Below, one piece after another: positions 55,572 through 63,660 of a DNA stretch of 64,000 bases; within the stretch, counting starts at the first letter, position 1, and each line of letters begins with the position of its first letter. A program made the translations under genes and the position numbers. The notes below the pieces were generated by a model, which was not told the DNA's origin, did no database searches, and saw only the letters and a list, made by a program, of their open reading frames with translations. The stretch spans positions 200,789 through 264,788 of the forward strand of contig CALSOT010000005.1 of assembly GCA_943788045.1 (NCBI GenBank), in the 5' to 3' direction. Source of the DNA: an uncultured Polaribacter sp. GTDB lineage: Bacteria > Bacteroidota > Bacteroidia > Flavobacteriales > Flavobacteriaceae.

Positions 55572-57395
55572 ATGAAACAAACAATTTTAAGAATAATTCA
55601 TAGTGTATTTTTATTAATGTCTTGTACTTTTTTTAGTCAAAATCCAATAAAAAAACCTAATGTGATTATAGTCATGACCGATGATCAAGGTAGAGGTGAT
55701 TTAGGTTGTTACGGGAATACCATTATAAAAACACCCACGATTGACAAGTTATATAATGAAGGGGTTCATTTAGATAACTTTCATGTTTCCACAACCTGTG
55801 CTCCTACAAGGGCCGCTCTGTTAACAGGTAGGCATACAAATAGATTAAATTGTTTTCACACAATAGCAGGACGATCTTTACTTTTTGAAGACGAAGTATT
55901 GCTTTCAGAAGTTTTAGCTCAAAATGGTTATGCTACCGGTATGTTTGGTAAATGGCATTTGGGAGAAAATTATCCATTCCGTCCAGAAGATAGAGGTTTT
56001 CAAAAAGTAGTAAGGCATGGAGGTGGAGGAATCACTCAAGGACCAGATTATTGGGGGAATAATTATTTTGATGACACTTATTGGGTTCGTAATCAGAATG
56101 AAACTACAACAAATACACAAGCTTTTAAAGGGTATTGTACAGATGTGTTTTTTGATGAAGCAAAAGACTTTATAACAACCAATAAGGATCAACCGTTCTT
56201 TGCTTATATTTCTCCTAATGCTCCTCATGGTCCTTTAAATTTACCAATGGAGTATTACAAATTATATGAAAAAGAAACTGAATTAACCGAAAATCACAAA
56301 CGGTTTTATGGTATGGTAACCAATATTGATGACAATATAAAACAACTACAGAACTTGTTAAAAAAAATGAAAATTGATAGAAATACTATTTTGATTTTTA
56401 TGACAGACAATGGAACTGGTGCAGGAAGACCTCAGAAATTGAAGGGAAAGAAAGTAGGTTTCGATGGTGGTTTAAGAGGACACAAGGGAAGTCAATACGA
56501 AGGAGGGCACCGTGTTCCTTTTATCATGTACTGGCCTGATGGAAACATTACAGGAGGAAAAACTGTAGATAACTTGCTTGCACATTTCGATTTGTTACCT
56601 ACAATGGTTGATTTATTAGGTTTGAGAATGCCTCATACAAAACCTTTAGACGGTAAGAGTTTTGTCCCACTATTAAAAGACCCGAATTACGATTGGGAGA
56701 ATCGTATTTTATATGCAGATACCCAACGTTTGCAAAACTTGGTAAAAGGAAGAAATTATACTGTAATGGATAACCAATATCGTCTTGTTGATGGAAAAGA
56801 ACTTTATGATATTAATAAAGACCTTGCCCAAAAAAACAATATTATAAAAGAGTACCCAGAAGAAGCAGAAAGATTGGCGGTGGGTTATGAAAAATGGTGG
56901 GACTCTTTTGATGCTCCAGTATTAAATAGTAAGTACGCCTATATAAAAGTAGGAAGTTTATATGAAAATCCTTCTAGAATTAGTGTTCACGATATGCTTA
57001 CAGGAAGATTAAATAGAGCATGGCATCAATATGGTATCGCTAAGGCAGACAGAGCAAATGGACGATGGAAAATTGAAGTTGTTGAAGAAGGGGACTATAA
57101 AATTAGTTTAAGAAGGTTTCCTCGTGAAAGCAATTTGGCAATCAATGATACATTTCCAGCTGAGTCAAAAATAAAAGAATTGCAGGTGACGATGCCAGCA
57201 GCGGTAAAAACAAATTTTAAAAAAGGCTATCTCTATGTAGCAGATTTTAAAGCGGAAAAATTAATTAAGAAAGGTGATGAAGAGGTAGTCTTTAAAATGA
57301 AATTACCAAAAGGGAAATTCGATTTAGAAGCAAGTTTATTTGATTCTGAAGACCGTGTTTTTCCTGCCTATTACCTGTACATCGAAAAAATATAA
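55572..57395 (+). CDS. Family S1 sulfatase with additional C-terminal domain
   Basis: 607 residues from ATG 55572; the frame is open from 55515 but the signal begins here. The signal (HSVFLLMSCTFFSQ) may be SPI, or SPII at Cys18. Metal-binding DD at 37-38, formylglycine motif CAPTR with Cys76, FGKWHLGENYPF, MTDNGTGAG and SQYEGGHRVPF. After the normal sulfatase end (about residue 465), about 140 residues form a beta-rich extension (WKIEVVEEGDYKISLRRFP ... FDLEASLFDSEDRVFPAYYLYIEKI). Such a tail in this sulfatase subgroup may bind substrate. Probably in the transcript from 51275. Confidence 0.9.
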   Translation: MKQTILRIIHSVFLLMSCTFFSQNPIKKPNVIIVMTDDQGRGDLGCYGNTIIKTPTIDKLYNEGVHLDNFHVSTTCAPTRAALLTGRHTNRLNCFHTIAGRSLLFEDEVLLSEVLAQNGYATGMFGKWHLGENYPFRPEDRGFQKVVRHGGGGITQGPDYWGNNYFDDTYWVRNQNETTTNTQAFKGYCTDVFFDEAKDFITTNKDQPFFAYISPNAPHGPLNLPMEYYKLYEKETELTENHKRFYGMVTNIDDNIKQLQNLLKKMKIDRNTILIFMTDNGTGAGRPQKLKGKKVGFDGGLRGHKGSQYEGGHRVPFIMYWPDGNITGGKTVDNLLAHFDLLPTMVDLLGLRMPHTKPLDGKSFVPLLKDPNYDWENRILYADTQRLQNLVKGRNYTVMDNQYRLVDGKELYDINKDLAQKNNIIKEYPEEAERLAVGYEKWWDSFDAPVLNSKYAYIKVGSLYENPSRISVHDMLTGRLNRAWHQYGIAKADRANGRWKIEVVEEGDYKISLRRFPRESNLAINDTFPAESKIKELQVTMPAAVKTNFKKGYLYVADFKAEKLIKKGDEEVVFKMKLPKGKFDLEASLFDSEDRVFPAYYLYIEKI

Positions 57396-57448
57396 AAGAT
57401 ATTTTTTTAAATCAAATTAGAGTAAATAATTATTTAAAATTCATTCGA

Positions 57449-58768
57449 ATGTGTAAAAAAGAGGTAATAATTATAAAAAAGTATTTTTTATTGATGTTTT
57501 GTTATTCAATTTTGATGGCATGTCATACTCAGATAAATACTAATGTTAATAAAGAAAACAAAAAGTTAGATGCCCCAAAAAGAAGTGCTGCTTTTCAGAG
57601 ATATCAGTCTGGAAATTTAGATTTTGAGGCTGAAAATCCATTTTTTCCCAGATTTAGTTATGCTTTAACCACAGGACTTGGGTATTTTGGAAATCCTAAA
57701 AAAGATACGTTAATTACAGAAAAATTAAAAGCCTACAAAGGCCCTTCTGGTGTTCCTCAATTAGTGAAACTGAGAAGAAATCAACAACCATTGAGAGCTG
57801 CGTATCATTTGCGCCATGGTCTGGAGGGATTTAAAGAGAATACAACTTTTAGGGATGTTACAAGTCCCATTAAAATAGGTGATACCTATCATGTATGGTA
57901 CAGCAAATCTTGGGGAACTCCACCTGTTGGACAAAAAAATGGTTCACAAGAATCGTATCAAGATATTAAAGGAGATTGGAAACGTATTTACTCATGGGAT
58001 TTCGTTTCTATATGGCACGCTACGTCAAAAGATACTTATCATTGGAAAGAACAGGGCCTTGCTATAGAGCCAGGACCTAAAGGTAGTTTTGATGATAGAT
58101 GTGTGTTTACTCCAGATATTTTAGTAGCCAACGGAAAGTACTATATGTATTACCAAGTAGCACAATCTCCTCACGTTTATAAAGAGGGTCCTCATAGTAT
58201 TGCAATGGCCTGGGCTGACAATCCAAATGGACCGTGGACAAAGTCGAAAGACTTAATAGTAACTCCTAGTGAGCCTGGTCATTTTGATTCAAAAAAAGTA
58301 CATGATCCTAGTATCATTGTAAAAGGAGGAAAATATTATCTGTATTATAAAGGAGATGGAGAGCATGATAATAGAAAGCAATTTGGAGAACCCTTTTATA
58401 TTGGTTGGGGAGTAGCTGTCGCTGATAAGCCTGAAGGGCCTTTTATTAAATCTGATTTAAATCCTGTTGTTGTTGGAGGGCATGAGGTTGTGATTTTTCC
58501 ATACAAGAGTGGTGTGTGTGGTATCGTACGTCAAGGACCAGAATTGTATAGCATGCAATATGCTGCGGACGGTTTAAATTTCGAATTGGTATCTCATGTT
58601 ACAGATGTGCCACACGCAGGTACGTTTTTTAGACAAGGAAATTATAAGGATATTGATTTGTTTCCAGCAAAATTTCCCAAATGGGGTCTTTCTCATGGTT
58701 ATCGCTTGGGGTCTCGTGAAGCTTTTATCATTCGTTATGATGTAGGGTTTGGTAAAACGAAACATTAA
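57449..58768 (+). CDS. GH117-like beta-propeller hydrolase, lipoprotein
   Basis: 439 residues, SPII signal ending LMAC (Cys25). GH117-type blocks: TFRDVTSPIKIGDTYHVWY, WKEQGLAIEPGPKGSFDDR, VFTPDILVANGKYYMYY, KVHDPSIIVKGGKYYLYYK and VGGHEVVIFPYKSG. The candidate active-site residues Asp (FRDV), Asp (HDPS) and His-Glu (GHE) are all kept, although the first Asp motif is FRDVTSP rather than RRDPS. It is more distant from classical GH117 than the gene at 49396, with an extra N-terminal region (about 30-130). Substrate unknown; expected to remove a terminal sugar in the same depolymerisation series. 53 bp after the sulfatase gene. Confidence 0.75.
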   Translation: MCKKEVIIIKKYFLLMFCYSILMACHTQINTNVNKENKKLDAPKRSAAFQRYQSGNLDFEAENPFFPRFSYALTTGLGYFGNPKKDTLITEKLKAYKGPSGVPQLVKLRRNQQPLRAAYHLRHGLEGFKENTTFRDVTSPIKIGDTYHVWYSKSWGTPPVGQKNGSQESYQDIKGDWKRIYSWDFVSIWHATSKDTYHWKEQGLAIEPGPKGSFDDRCVFTPDILVANGKYYMYYQVAQSPHVYKEGPHSIAMAWADNPNGPWTKSKDLIVTPSEPGHFDSKKVHDPSIIVKGGKYYLYYKGDGEHDNRKQFGEPFYIGWGVAVADKPEGPFIKSDLNPVVVGGHEVVIFPYKSGVCGIVRQGPELYSMQYAADGLNFELVSHVTDVPHAGTFFRQGNYKDIDLFPAKFPKWGLSHGYRLGSREAFIIRYDVGFGKTKH

Positions 58769-58899
58769 TATTAATAAGTAAGATTTGTGGTAATTTTTTA
58801 TCATGTAATCATTTTATGTTAACATTTGGGATATATGAACACATTTTAAATGTTTAATTTATCCATTTTTGTTTCAAATATTTTTTGAAAAAACTGTTT

Positions 58900-60402
58900 A
58901 TGAAAATAAAAGGGATAATTGCGATTTGCTTATTTTGTTCAACTTTGGTCTTTGGTCAAAAGAAGCCAAATATAGTTTTAATTTTTACTGATGATCAGAC
59001 GTATTCATCAATTCATGCTTTAGGAAATAAAGAAATTATAACTCCTAACATGGATAAGATGGTCGAGGACGGTACCACATTTACGCATGCCTACAACATG
59101 GGGGCTTGGAGCGGAGCGGTGTGTGCTGCTTCAAGGGCAATGATGATTTCTGGTAGGTTTGTATGGAGAGCCAATGAATTTAGACGTAATTGGAAAGAAA
59201 ATAACTCTGAAGCTCTGGATAAATCATGGAGTAGAATTTTAGAATCTAGTGGTTATGAAACTTATATGACGGGTAAATGGCATGTAGATGCTCCTGCTCA
59301 AAAAATATTTAACAATGTTTTACATCAGCGTCATGGAATGCCTGAAGATACTTGGAAAGGGAAAGAAATGACTGCTAAGTTCAAGGCAGATCCGAGTTTA
59401 AAAGTAAGTGGTTCTGGTAAAATAATGCCAATTGGGTATAATCGTCCGCTTAATGAAAATGATACATTATGGTCTCCAACAGATACCGCTCGTGGTGGTT
59501 ATTGGAAAGGTGGTAAACACTGGACCGAAGTTTTAAAAGATGATGCAGTAAACTTCATTGAACAAGCAAAAACTAAGGAAGATCCATTTTTTATGTATTT
59601 AGCATTTAATGCACCTCACGATCCTAGGCAAGCTCCTCAAGAGTTTATAGATATGTACCCTTTGGATAGTATTTCTGTGCCAGAAAGTTATCTTCCAGAA
59701 TACCCTTTAAGGCATTCTATAGCAAATGGTAATTATCTGAGAGACGAAGCATTGGCTCCGTTTCCAAGAACTGAATATGCAATTAAAACCCATACTCAAG
59801 AGTATTATGCAAGTATTACTCACGTGGATACTCAAATAGGACTTATTTTAGATGCTTTAAAGAAATCTGGTAAGATGGATAATACCTATATCTTTTTTAC
59901 TGCAGATCACGGTTTAGCAATGGGCCGTCATGGTTTGCTAGGAAAACAGTCTTTATTTGATCATAGTATTCGTCCTCCAATGATTGTAATGGGACCAGAT
60001 ATTCCTAAGAATAATAAAGTGGATGCAGATGTTTATTTACAAGATGTAATGGCGACATCAATAGAAATTGCAGGTATTGATAAACCAAATTATGTAGAAT
60101 TCAATAGCTTTTTAGACTTAGCGAAAGGTGAGACTGAAAAAAGCCATTATGAAGCTATTTATGGAGCTTATCTGAATGTAAACAGAATGATTAGAAAAGA
60201 TAATTTTAAATTATTAGTCTATCCTGAAATTAATAAAGTATTACTTTTTGATTTACAGAATGATCCGGAGGAAATGAATGATATTTCAGATGATATTGCG
60301 AATAAATCAAAAGTGAAATCTTTATTTAAAGAATTACTGGAGTTGCAAAAGGATATGAATGATCCATTAGATTTAACCAATATTTATTTGTCGCTTAACT
60401 AA
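58900..60402 (+). CDS. Family S1 sulfatase with CxAxR-type motif
   Basis: 500 residues from ATG 58900. The frame opens at a TTG (58885), but the ATG gives the signal peptide MKIKGIIAICLFCSTLVFGQ. Metal-binding DD at 31-32. The formylglycine motif is CAASR (Cys75), with Ala in place of the usual Pro of CxPxR. TGKWHVDAPAQ, FNAPHDPRQAP and FTADHGLAMGRHGLLGKQS follow and look intact, so activity is expected. FGE tolerance of CxAxR is known for some sulfatases. Last enzyme gene of the run starting at 51275. Confidence 0.88.
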   Translation: MKIKGIIAICLFCSTLVFGQKKPNIVLIFTDDQTYSSIHALGNKEIITPNMDKMVEDGTTFTHAYNMGAWSGAVCAASRAMMISGRFVWRANEFRRNWKENNSEALDKSWSRILESSGYETYMTGKWHVDAPAQKIFNNVLHQRHGMPEDTWKGKEMTAKFKADPSLKVSGSGKIMPIGYNRPLNENDTLWSPTDTARGGYWKGGKHWTEVLKDDAVNFIEQAKTKEDPFFMYLAFNAPHDPRQAPQEFIDMYPLDSISVPESYLPEYPLRHSIANGNYLRDEALAPFPRTEYAIKTHTQEYYASITHVDTQIGLILDALKKSGKMDNTYIFFTADHGLAMGRHGLLGKQSLFDHSIRPPMIVMGPDIPKNNKVDADVYLQDVMATSIEIAGIDKPNYVEFNSFLDLAKGETEKSHYEAIYGAYLNVNRMIRKDNFKLLVYPEINKVLLFDLQNDPEEMNDISDDIANKSKVKSLFKELLELQKDMNDPLDLTNIYLSLN

Positions 60403-60478
60403 AACTTTTTGGTGTAAAAACTAATTTAACTTGTAAGTGGTTATTTTATAGCGATGTATCGCTGATATTGCGTTATAG

Positions 60479-60547
60479 ATGTGTTATAAATGTGTTATTA
60501 TTTGTTTATTTTCGTTATACGAACTTCTTGAAACGAATATATTTTTG
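60479..60547 (+). promoter_or_regulatory. Shared upstream element C plus -7 box of the T9SS protein gene
   Basis: ATGTGTTAT (60479) and ATGTGTTAT (60490), separated by 11 instead of 9 bp, then TTGTTTATTTTCGTTATACG. TATTTTTG (60540-60547) is an exact TAnnTTTG, 50 bp from the second repeat; TTG-N9-TATTTTTG is the same as in element B. The leader is about 55 bases. Confidence 0.7.
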
Positions 60548-60606
60548 GAGAGTAGGAAAATAATTTCTTATTTAATAATCTTAAATTAATATTAAAATCA
60601 ATAATT

Positions 60607-61434
60607 ATGAAAAAAATTACTTTTTTAGCAGTATTCTTAATGATGTCTGTAATTTCTTTTGGTCAAACTGAACTAATCCAAGATCAGGATTTTTCTGATG
60701 GCATAGCTTCTCCCAGTGGCTGTGGAGATTTTGTTGGTCCTCTAACTGGAACTGAGTCTTGGTGGAAGTGTGGTGGTGTAAATGTTTCAAGTGCTGAGGT
60801 TGAGTATCCAATCGACAAAGGAGCTAATGTTAGACAGAGGATAAGTGTAGAGAATGATAGTTATTATGAGGTGTCATTTGATATTAGAAGTGATGTCGCT
60901 GGTATAGCTGACGGACAGGGTTTCGTAGTTTCTTTTAGAGGTGATGCAGATGTAAAAACTCCTATTGTAAGTACTTTTGCTATTGGAGCTCCTGAAAACT
61001 TAGTTACAAGTTTTAATGTTCCAAGTGCAGATTTTACAACTTCGGCTGTAACTTATAAATTTGGTTTTTATTCTTCAGCGGATCAAAATGTAATAATTAA
61101 TTTAATTAGACCAAAAGAAACTGCTACCAAAGCAGCTCAATTAGTATATCTTTCAAACGTATCTATGGTTAAGAAGAATACATTGTCTGTTCAAGATTTA
61201 TCTGAATTTAGTTTTTCATTAAGTCCAAATCCAACAAAAAATATGTTGAACTTATCAGCTCAAAAAGCAATTAACAATGTAGAGTTGTATAATGTTTTAG
61301 GGAAGCAAGTGTTAAGTCAGAAAGTTGAAGCGAAACAAGCAAATATTTCTGTATCTCATTTAAGTAAAGGTATTTATATTGCAAAAGTAACAATTGGCAA
61401 TTCTACTGGTTCTTACAAGTTTATAAAAGAGTAA
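60607..61434 (+). CDS. T9SS-sorted beta-sandwich protein, putative glycan-binding
   Basis: 275 residues. Signal peptide MKKITFLAVFLMMSVISFGQ. Residues 21-187 form one beta-rich domain (DQDFSDGIASPSGCG, YYEVSFDIRSD, VYLSNVSMV) typical of jelly-roll carbohydrate-binding domains fused to secreted enzymes, here with no catalytic module. Residues 198-275 are a type A T9SS sorting domain (FSFSLSPNPTKN, NVLGKQVLSQ, LSKGIYIAKVTIG, YKFIKE). Therefore probably attached to the cell surface. It has its own promoter with element C and its own terminator. Glycan binding is inferred from fold and control; I do not recognise the family. Confidence 0.8.
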   Translation: MKKITFLAVFLMMSVISFGQTELIQDQDFSDGIASPSGCGDFVGPLTGTESWWKCGGVNVSSAEVEYPIDKGANVRQRISVENDSYYEVSFDIRSDVAGIADGQGFVVSFRGDADVKTPIVSTFAIGAPENLVTSFNVPSADFTTSAVTYKFGFYSSADQNVIINLIRPKETATKAAQLVYLSNVSMVKKNTLSVQDLSEFSFSLSPNPTKNMLNLSAQKAINNVELYNVLGKQVLSQKVEAKQANISVSHLSKGIYIAKVTIGNSTGSYKFIKE

Positions 61435-61458
61435 TATTCTATAGTAATATTAATATAT

Positions 61459-61495
61459 AATGCATCTAAGAATATTTTCTTAGATGCATTTTTTT
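61459..61495 (+). terminator. Intrinsic terminator after the T9SS protein gene
   Basis: A perfect 14-bp stem, AATGCATCTAAGAA (61459-61472) with 61477-61490 (loop TATT), followed by T5. It starts 25 bp past the stop codon. Confidence 0.9.
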
Positions 61496-61736
61496 ATGTC
61501 ATGTTTTATTCTTGCACCATAAAACAAACCTTATTAAATGGTAAATATTTGCTGAAAAATGACCAATATTTAAATTGCCTTTAAATCTCATTTGGAAGAA
61601 GTTCGTCTATATTAATCCATCTCGTTATGTTAACCTAGTGTTACAAATTGTGCTATTTGAATTCATTTACCTTTTGTAAAATAAATACATTGGTCCATGT
61701 TTAAACTAAGTTTTATAATATAACAACAAGCTAAAT
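61496..61736. other. Leader region of the right-end dehydrogenase operon
   Basis: About 240 bases without a gene. A TTTG (61656-61659) followed by TACCTTTTG is reminiscent of a flavobacterial promoter but is one base out of register. No CAAACGTTTG operator or tandem ATGTG element is present, so this unit is not visibly under either of the other two control systems. Confidence 0.3.
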
Positions 61737-62753
61737 ATGAAAGCAACACAATACAACGGGGATAAAACATTCTCAATAATTGAAAAGGAGATAGAAGCAC
61801 CAGCGAAAGGTGAAGTAAGAATTAAAGTTGCATTTGTAGGTGTATGCGGAACTGATGTACATATTTATCATGGAATGATGGATAAACGTGTAAATATTCC
61901 TGTAACAATTGGACATGAAATGTCGGGTGTTGTTGATGCCTTGGGAGAGGGAGTAACTGAATATGAAGTCGGAGACAAAGTTGTAGTTCGTCCATTAGAT
62001 GATCGCTTGGTAAAAGAATCAGATAAAGGATTTAATCACATTTGTGAAGAATTAAAATTTATAGGAATTGATAGTCCTGGTGCAATGCAAGAGTATTGGA
62101 ATGTACCAGCTTTCACGCTGCATAAGTTAAAAGAAAATACCGATTTAAAGTTAGCCGCTTTAATAGAGCCGTTATCAGTTGCTACTCATGATGTTAGATT
62201 AAGTGGTTTGGTGGCTGGTGAAACAGCTGTTGTTTTAGGCGGTGGCCCAATAGGTTTGCTAGTTGCCATGGTTGCCAAAGAAGTTGGAGCCAACGTAATT
62301 ATTTCTGAAGTAAATGAGGCAAGAATAGCAAAAGCAAAGTCTTTAGGATTTGATGTTGTAAATCCAATTAAAGTAGATTTAGTTACCTATGTAAAAGGTA
62401 AAACAGAAGGTCGTTTGGCTGATGTTGTTTTTGAAGTAGCAGGTGTTCAACCAGCTTTAGATGTTATGACGGAGGTTGCAGGAATTAGAGGAAGAATTTT
62501 AATGGTTGCTATTCATGGTCAAAAGAAAGAGGTTGATTTATTTAAATTCTTTTGGAAAGAATTAAAGTTAATTGGTGCTCGTGTGTATGAAAAAGAAGAT
62601 TATGAAAAGTCTATCAATTTAATTACAGCAAATGAATTACCATTCGAAGAGATGATAACAGATGTACAGCCTTTAAGTAATATTCAAAAAGTATTTGAGA
62701 ACATCGATCAAAATCCTGATGGGATGAAAGTTTTAATGGATTGTACATTGTAA
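61737..62753 (+). CDS. Zinc-type medium-chain dehydrogenase, sugar/polyol-like
   Basis: 338 residues. Catalytic zinc ligands Cys37, His60 and Glu61 (VGVCGTD ... TIGHE) and ALIEPLSVATHDVR; NAD site VVLGGGPIGLL. The structural zinc loop lacks the four Cys of typical members (VRPLDDRLVKESDKGFNHIC). It oxidises or reduces a sugar, sugar acid or polyol; the substrate is not predictable. First gene of a unit with an SDR and an aldehyde dehydrogenase. Possible steps in the context of fucose: oxidation of a keto-deoxy acid or handling of lactaldehyde. It is not the same subgroup as the LgoD-like protein at 36598. Confidence 0.8.
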   Translation: MKATQYNGDKTFSIIEKEIEAPAKGEVRIKVAFVGVCGTDVHIYHGMMDKRVNIPVTIGHEMSGVVDALGEGVTEYEVGDKVVVRPLDDRLVKESDKGFNHICEELKFIGIDSPGAMQEYWNVPAFTLHKLKENTDLKLAALIEPLSVATHDVRLSGLVAGETAVVLGGGPIGLLVAMVAKEVGANVIISEVNEARIAKAKSLGFDVVNPIKVDLVTYVKGKTEGRLADVVFEVAGVQPALDVMTEVAGIRGRILMVAIHGQKKEVDLFKFFWKELKLIGARVYEKEDYEKSINLITANELPFEEMITDVQPLSNIQKVFENIDQNPDGMKVLMDCTL

Positions 62754-62866
62754 AATAGAACAAATTTTTGCCTTTACTTAAAAGGTAAAAGTTAAGTGCA
62801 TAAAAAAAATAATTTTATAAAGCTAAAGACTAAGTAAAACGAGTCAGAGCCAAAAAAAATAATAAG

Positions 62867-63637
62867 ATGAGTATTTTAGATACATTTAGTTTAGAAGGAA
62901 AAACAGCAATTGTTACAGGCTGTAAAAGAGGTATTGGTAAAGCGATGGCTATTGGTTTAGCTGAAGCAGGTGCAAATATTATTGGCGTTAGTGCAAGCAT
63001 GGAATTATCAAATTCTGATGTAGAAAAAGAAGTTCTTGCTCGAGGTAAAAACTTTAAAGCTTACCAATGTGACTTTAGTGATCGGAAAGCTTTATATGCT
63101 TTTATAAAAAAAGTAAAATCAGATTTTCCTGTCATTGATATTTTAGTAAATAATGCGGGTACAATATTAAGAGCTCCAGCAGCAGAACATCCCGATGAAA
63201 TGTGGGATAAAGTTGTTGAAGTAAACCAAAACGCTCAGTTTATTTTAACAAGAGAAATTGGTAAAGACATGATAGAAAGAGGAAGTGGGAAAGTTGTATT
63301 TACAGCGTCTTTACTGACTTATCAAGGGGGGATAACAGTACCTGGATATGCAGCAAGCAAAGGTGCAATTGGACAATTAACAATGGCTTTTGCAAATGAA
63401 TGGGCAAGTAAAGGGGTAAATGTAAATGCTATTGCTCCAGGGTATATTGCTACAGACAATACAGAGGCTTTGCGCAACGATCCTGATAGATCAACATCTA
63501 TTTTAGGAAGAATTCCTGCGGGAAGATGGGGTAAACCAGAAGATTTTGCTGGACCAGTTGTTTTTCTATGTTCAGAAGCTTCAGCTTATATGCATGGTAG
63601 TGTAACTTTAGTTGATGGTGGTTGGATGGGCCGTTAG
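62867..63637 (+). CDS. SDR oxidoreductase, KduD-like
   Basis: 256 residues. Classical SDR motif TGCKRGIG (17-24), NNAG, catalytic Ser...Tyr-x-x-x-Lys (FTASLLTYQGG...YAASKGA), GRWGKPEDFAGPVVFLCSE and C-terminal VTLVDGGWMGR. The start SLEGKTAIVTG with NPDRS-like insertion is typical of the KduD group (2-keto-3-deoxy-sugar-acid or 2-deoxy-gluconate dehydrogenases). In fucose catabolism such an enzyme could oxidise 2-keto-3-deoxy-L-fuconate at C4; this is inferred from family and location. 114 bp after the dehydrogenase, 23 bp before the aldehyde dehydrogenase. Confidence 0.82.
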   Translation: MSILDTFSLEGKTAIVTGCKRGIGKAMAIGLAEAGANIIGVSASMELSNSDVEKEVLARGKNFKAYQCDFSDRKALYAFIKKVKSDFPVIDILVNNAGTILRAPAAEHPDEMWDKVVEVNQNAQFILTREIGKDMIERGSGKVVFTASLLTYQGGITVPGYAASKGAIGQLTMAFANEWASKGVNVNAIAPGYIATDNTEALRNDPDRSTSILGRIPAGRWGKPEDFAGPVVFLCSEASAYMHGSVTLVDGGWMGR

Positions 63638-63660
63638 TATAATCTAATAAAGTAGAACTT

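Noticed and set aside
58835..58880. TTTTAAATGTTTAATTTATCC...TTTCAAATA resembling the tandem ATGTG element before the sulfatase at 58900
   Set aside because: The aligned -7 position would fall on the start codon and no exact TAnnTTTG is present at that spacing; likely chance in A/T-rich sequence.
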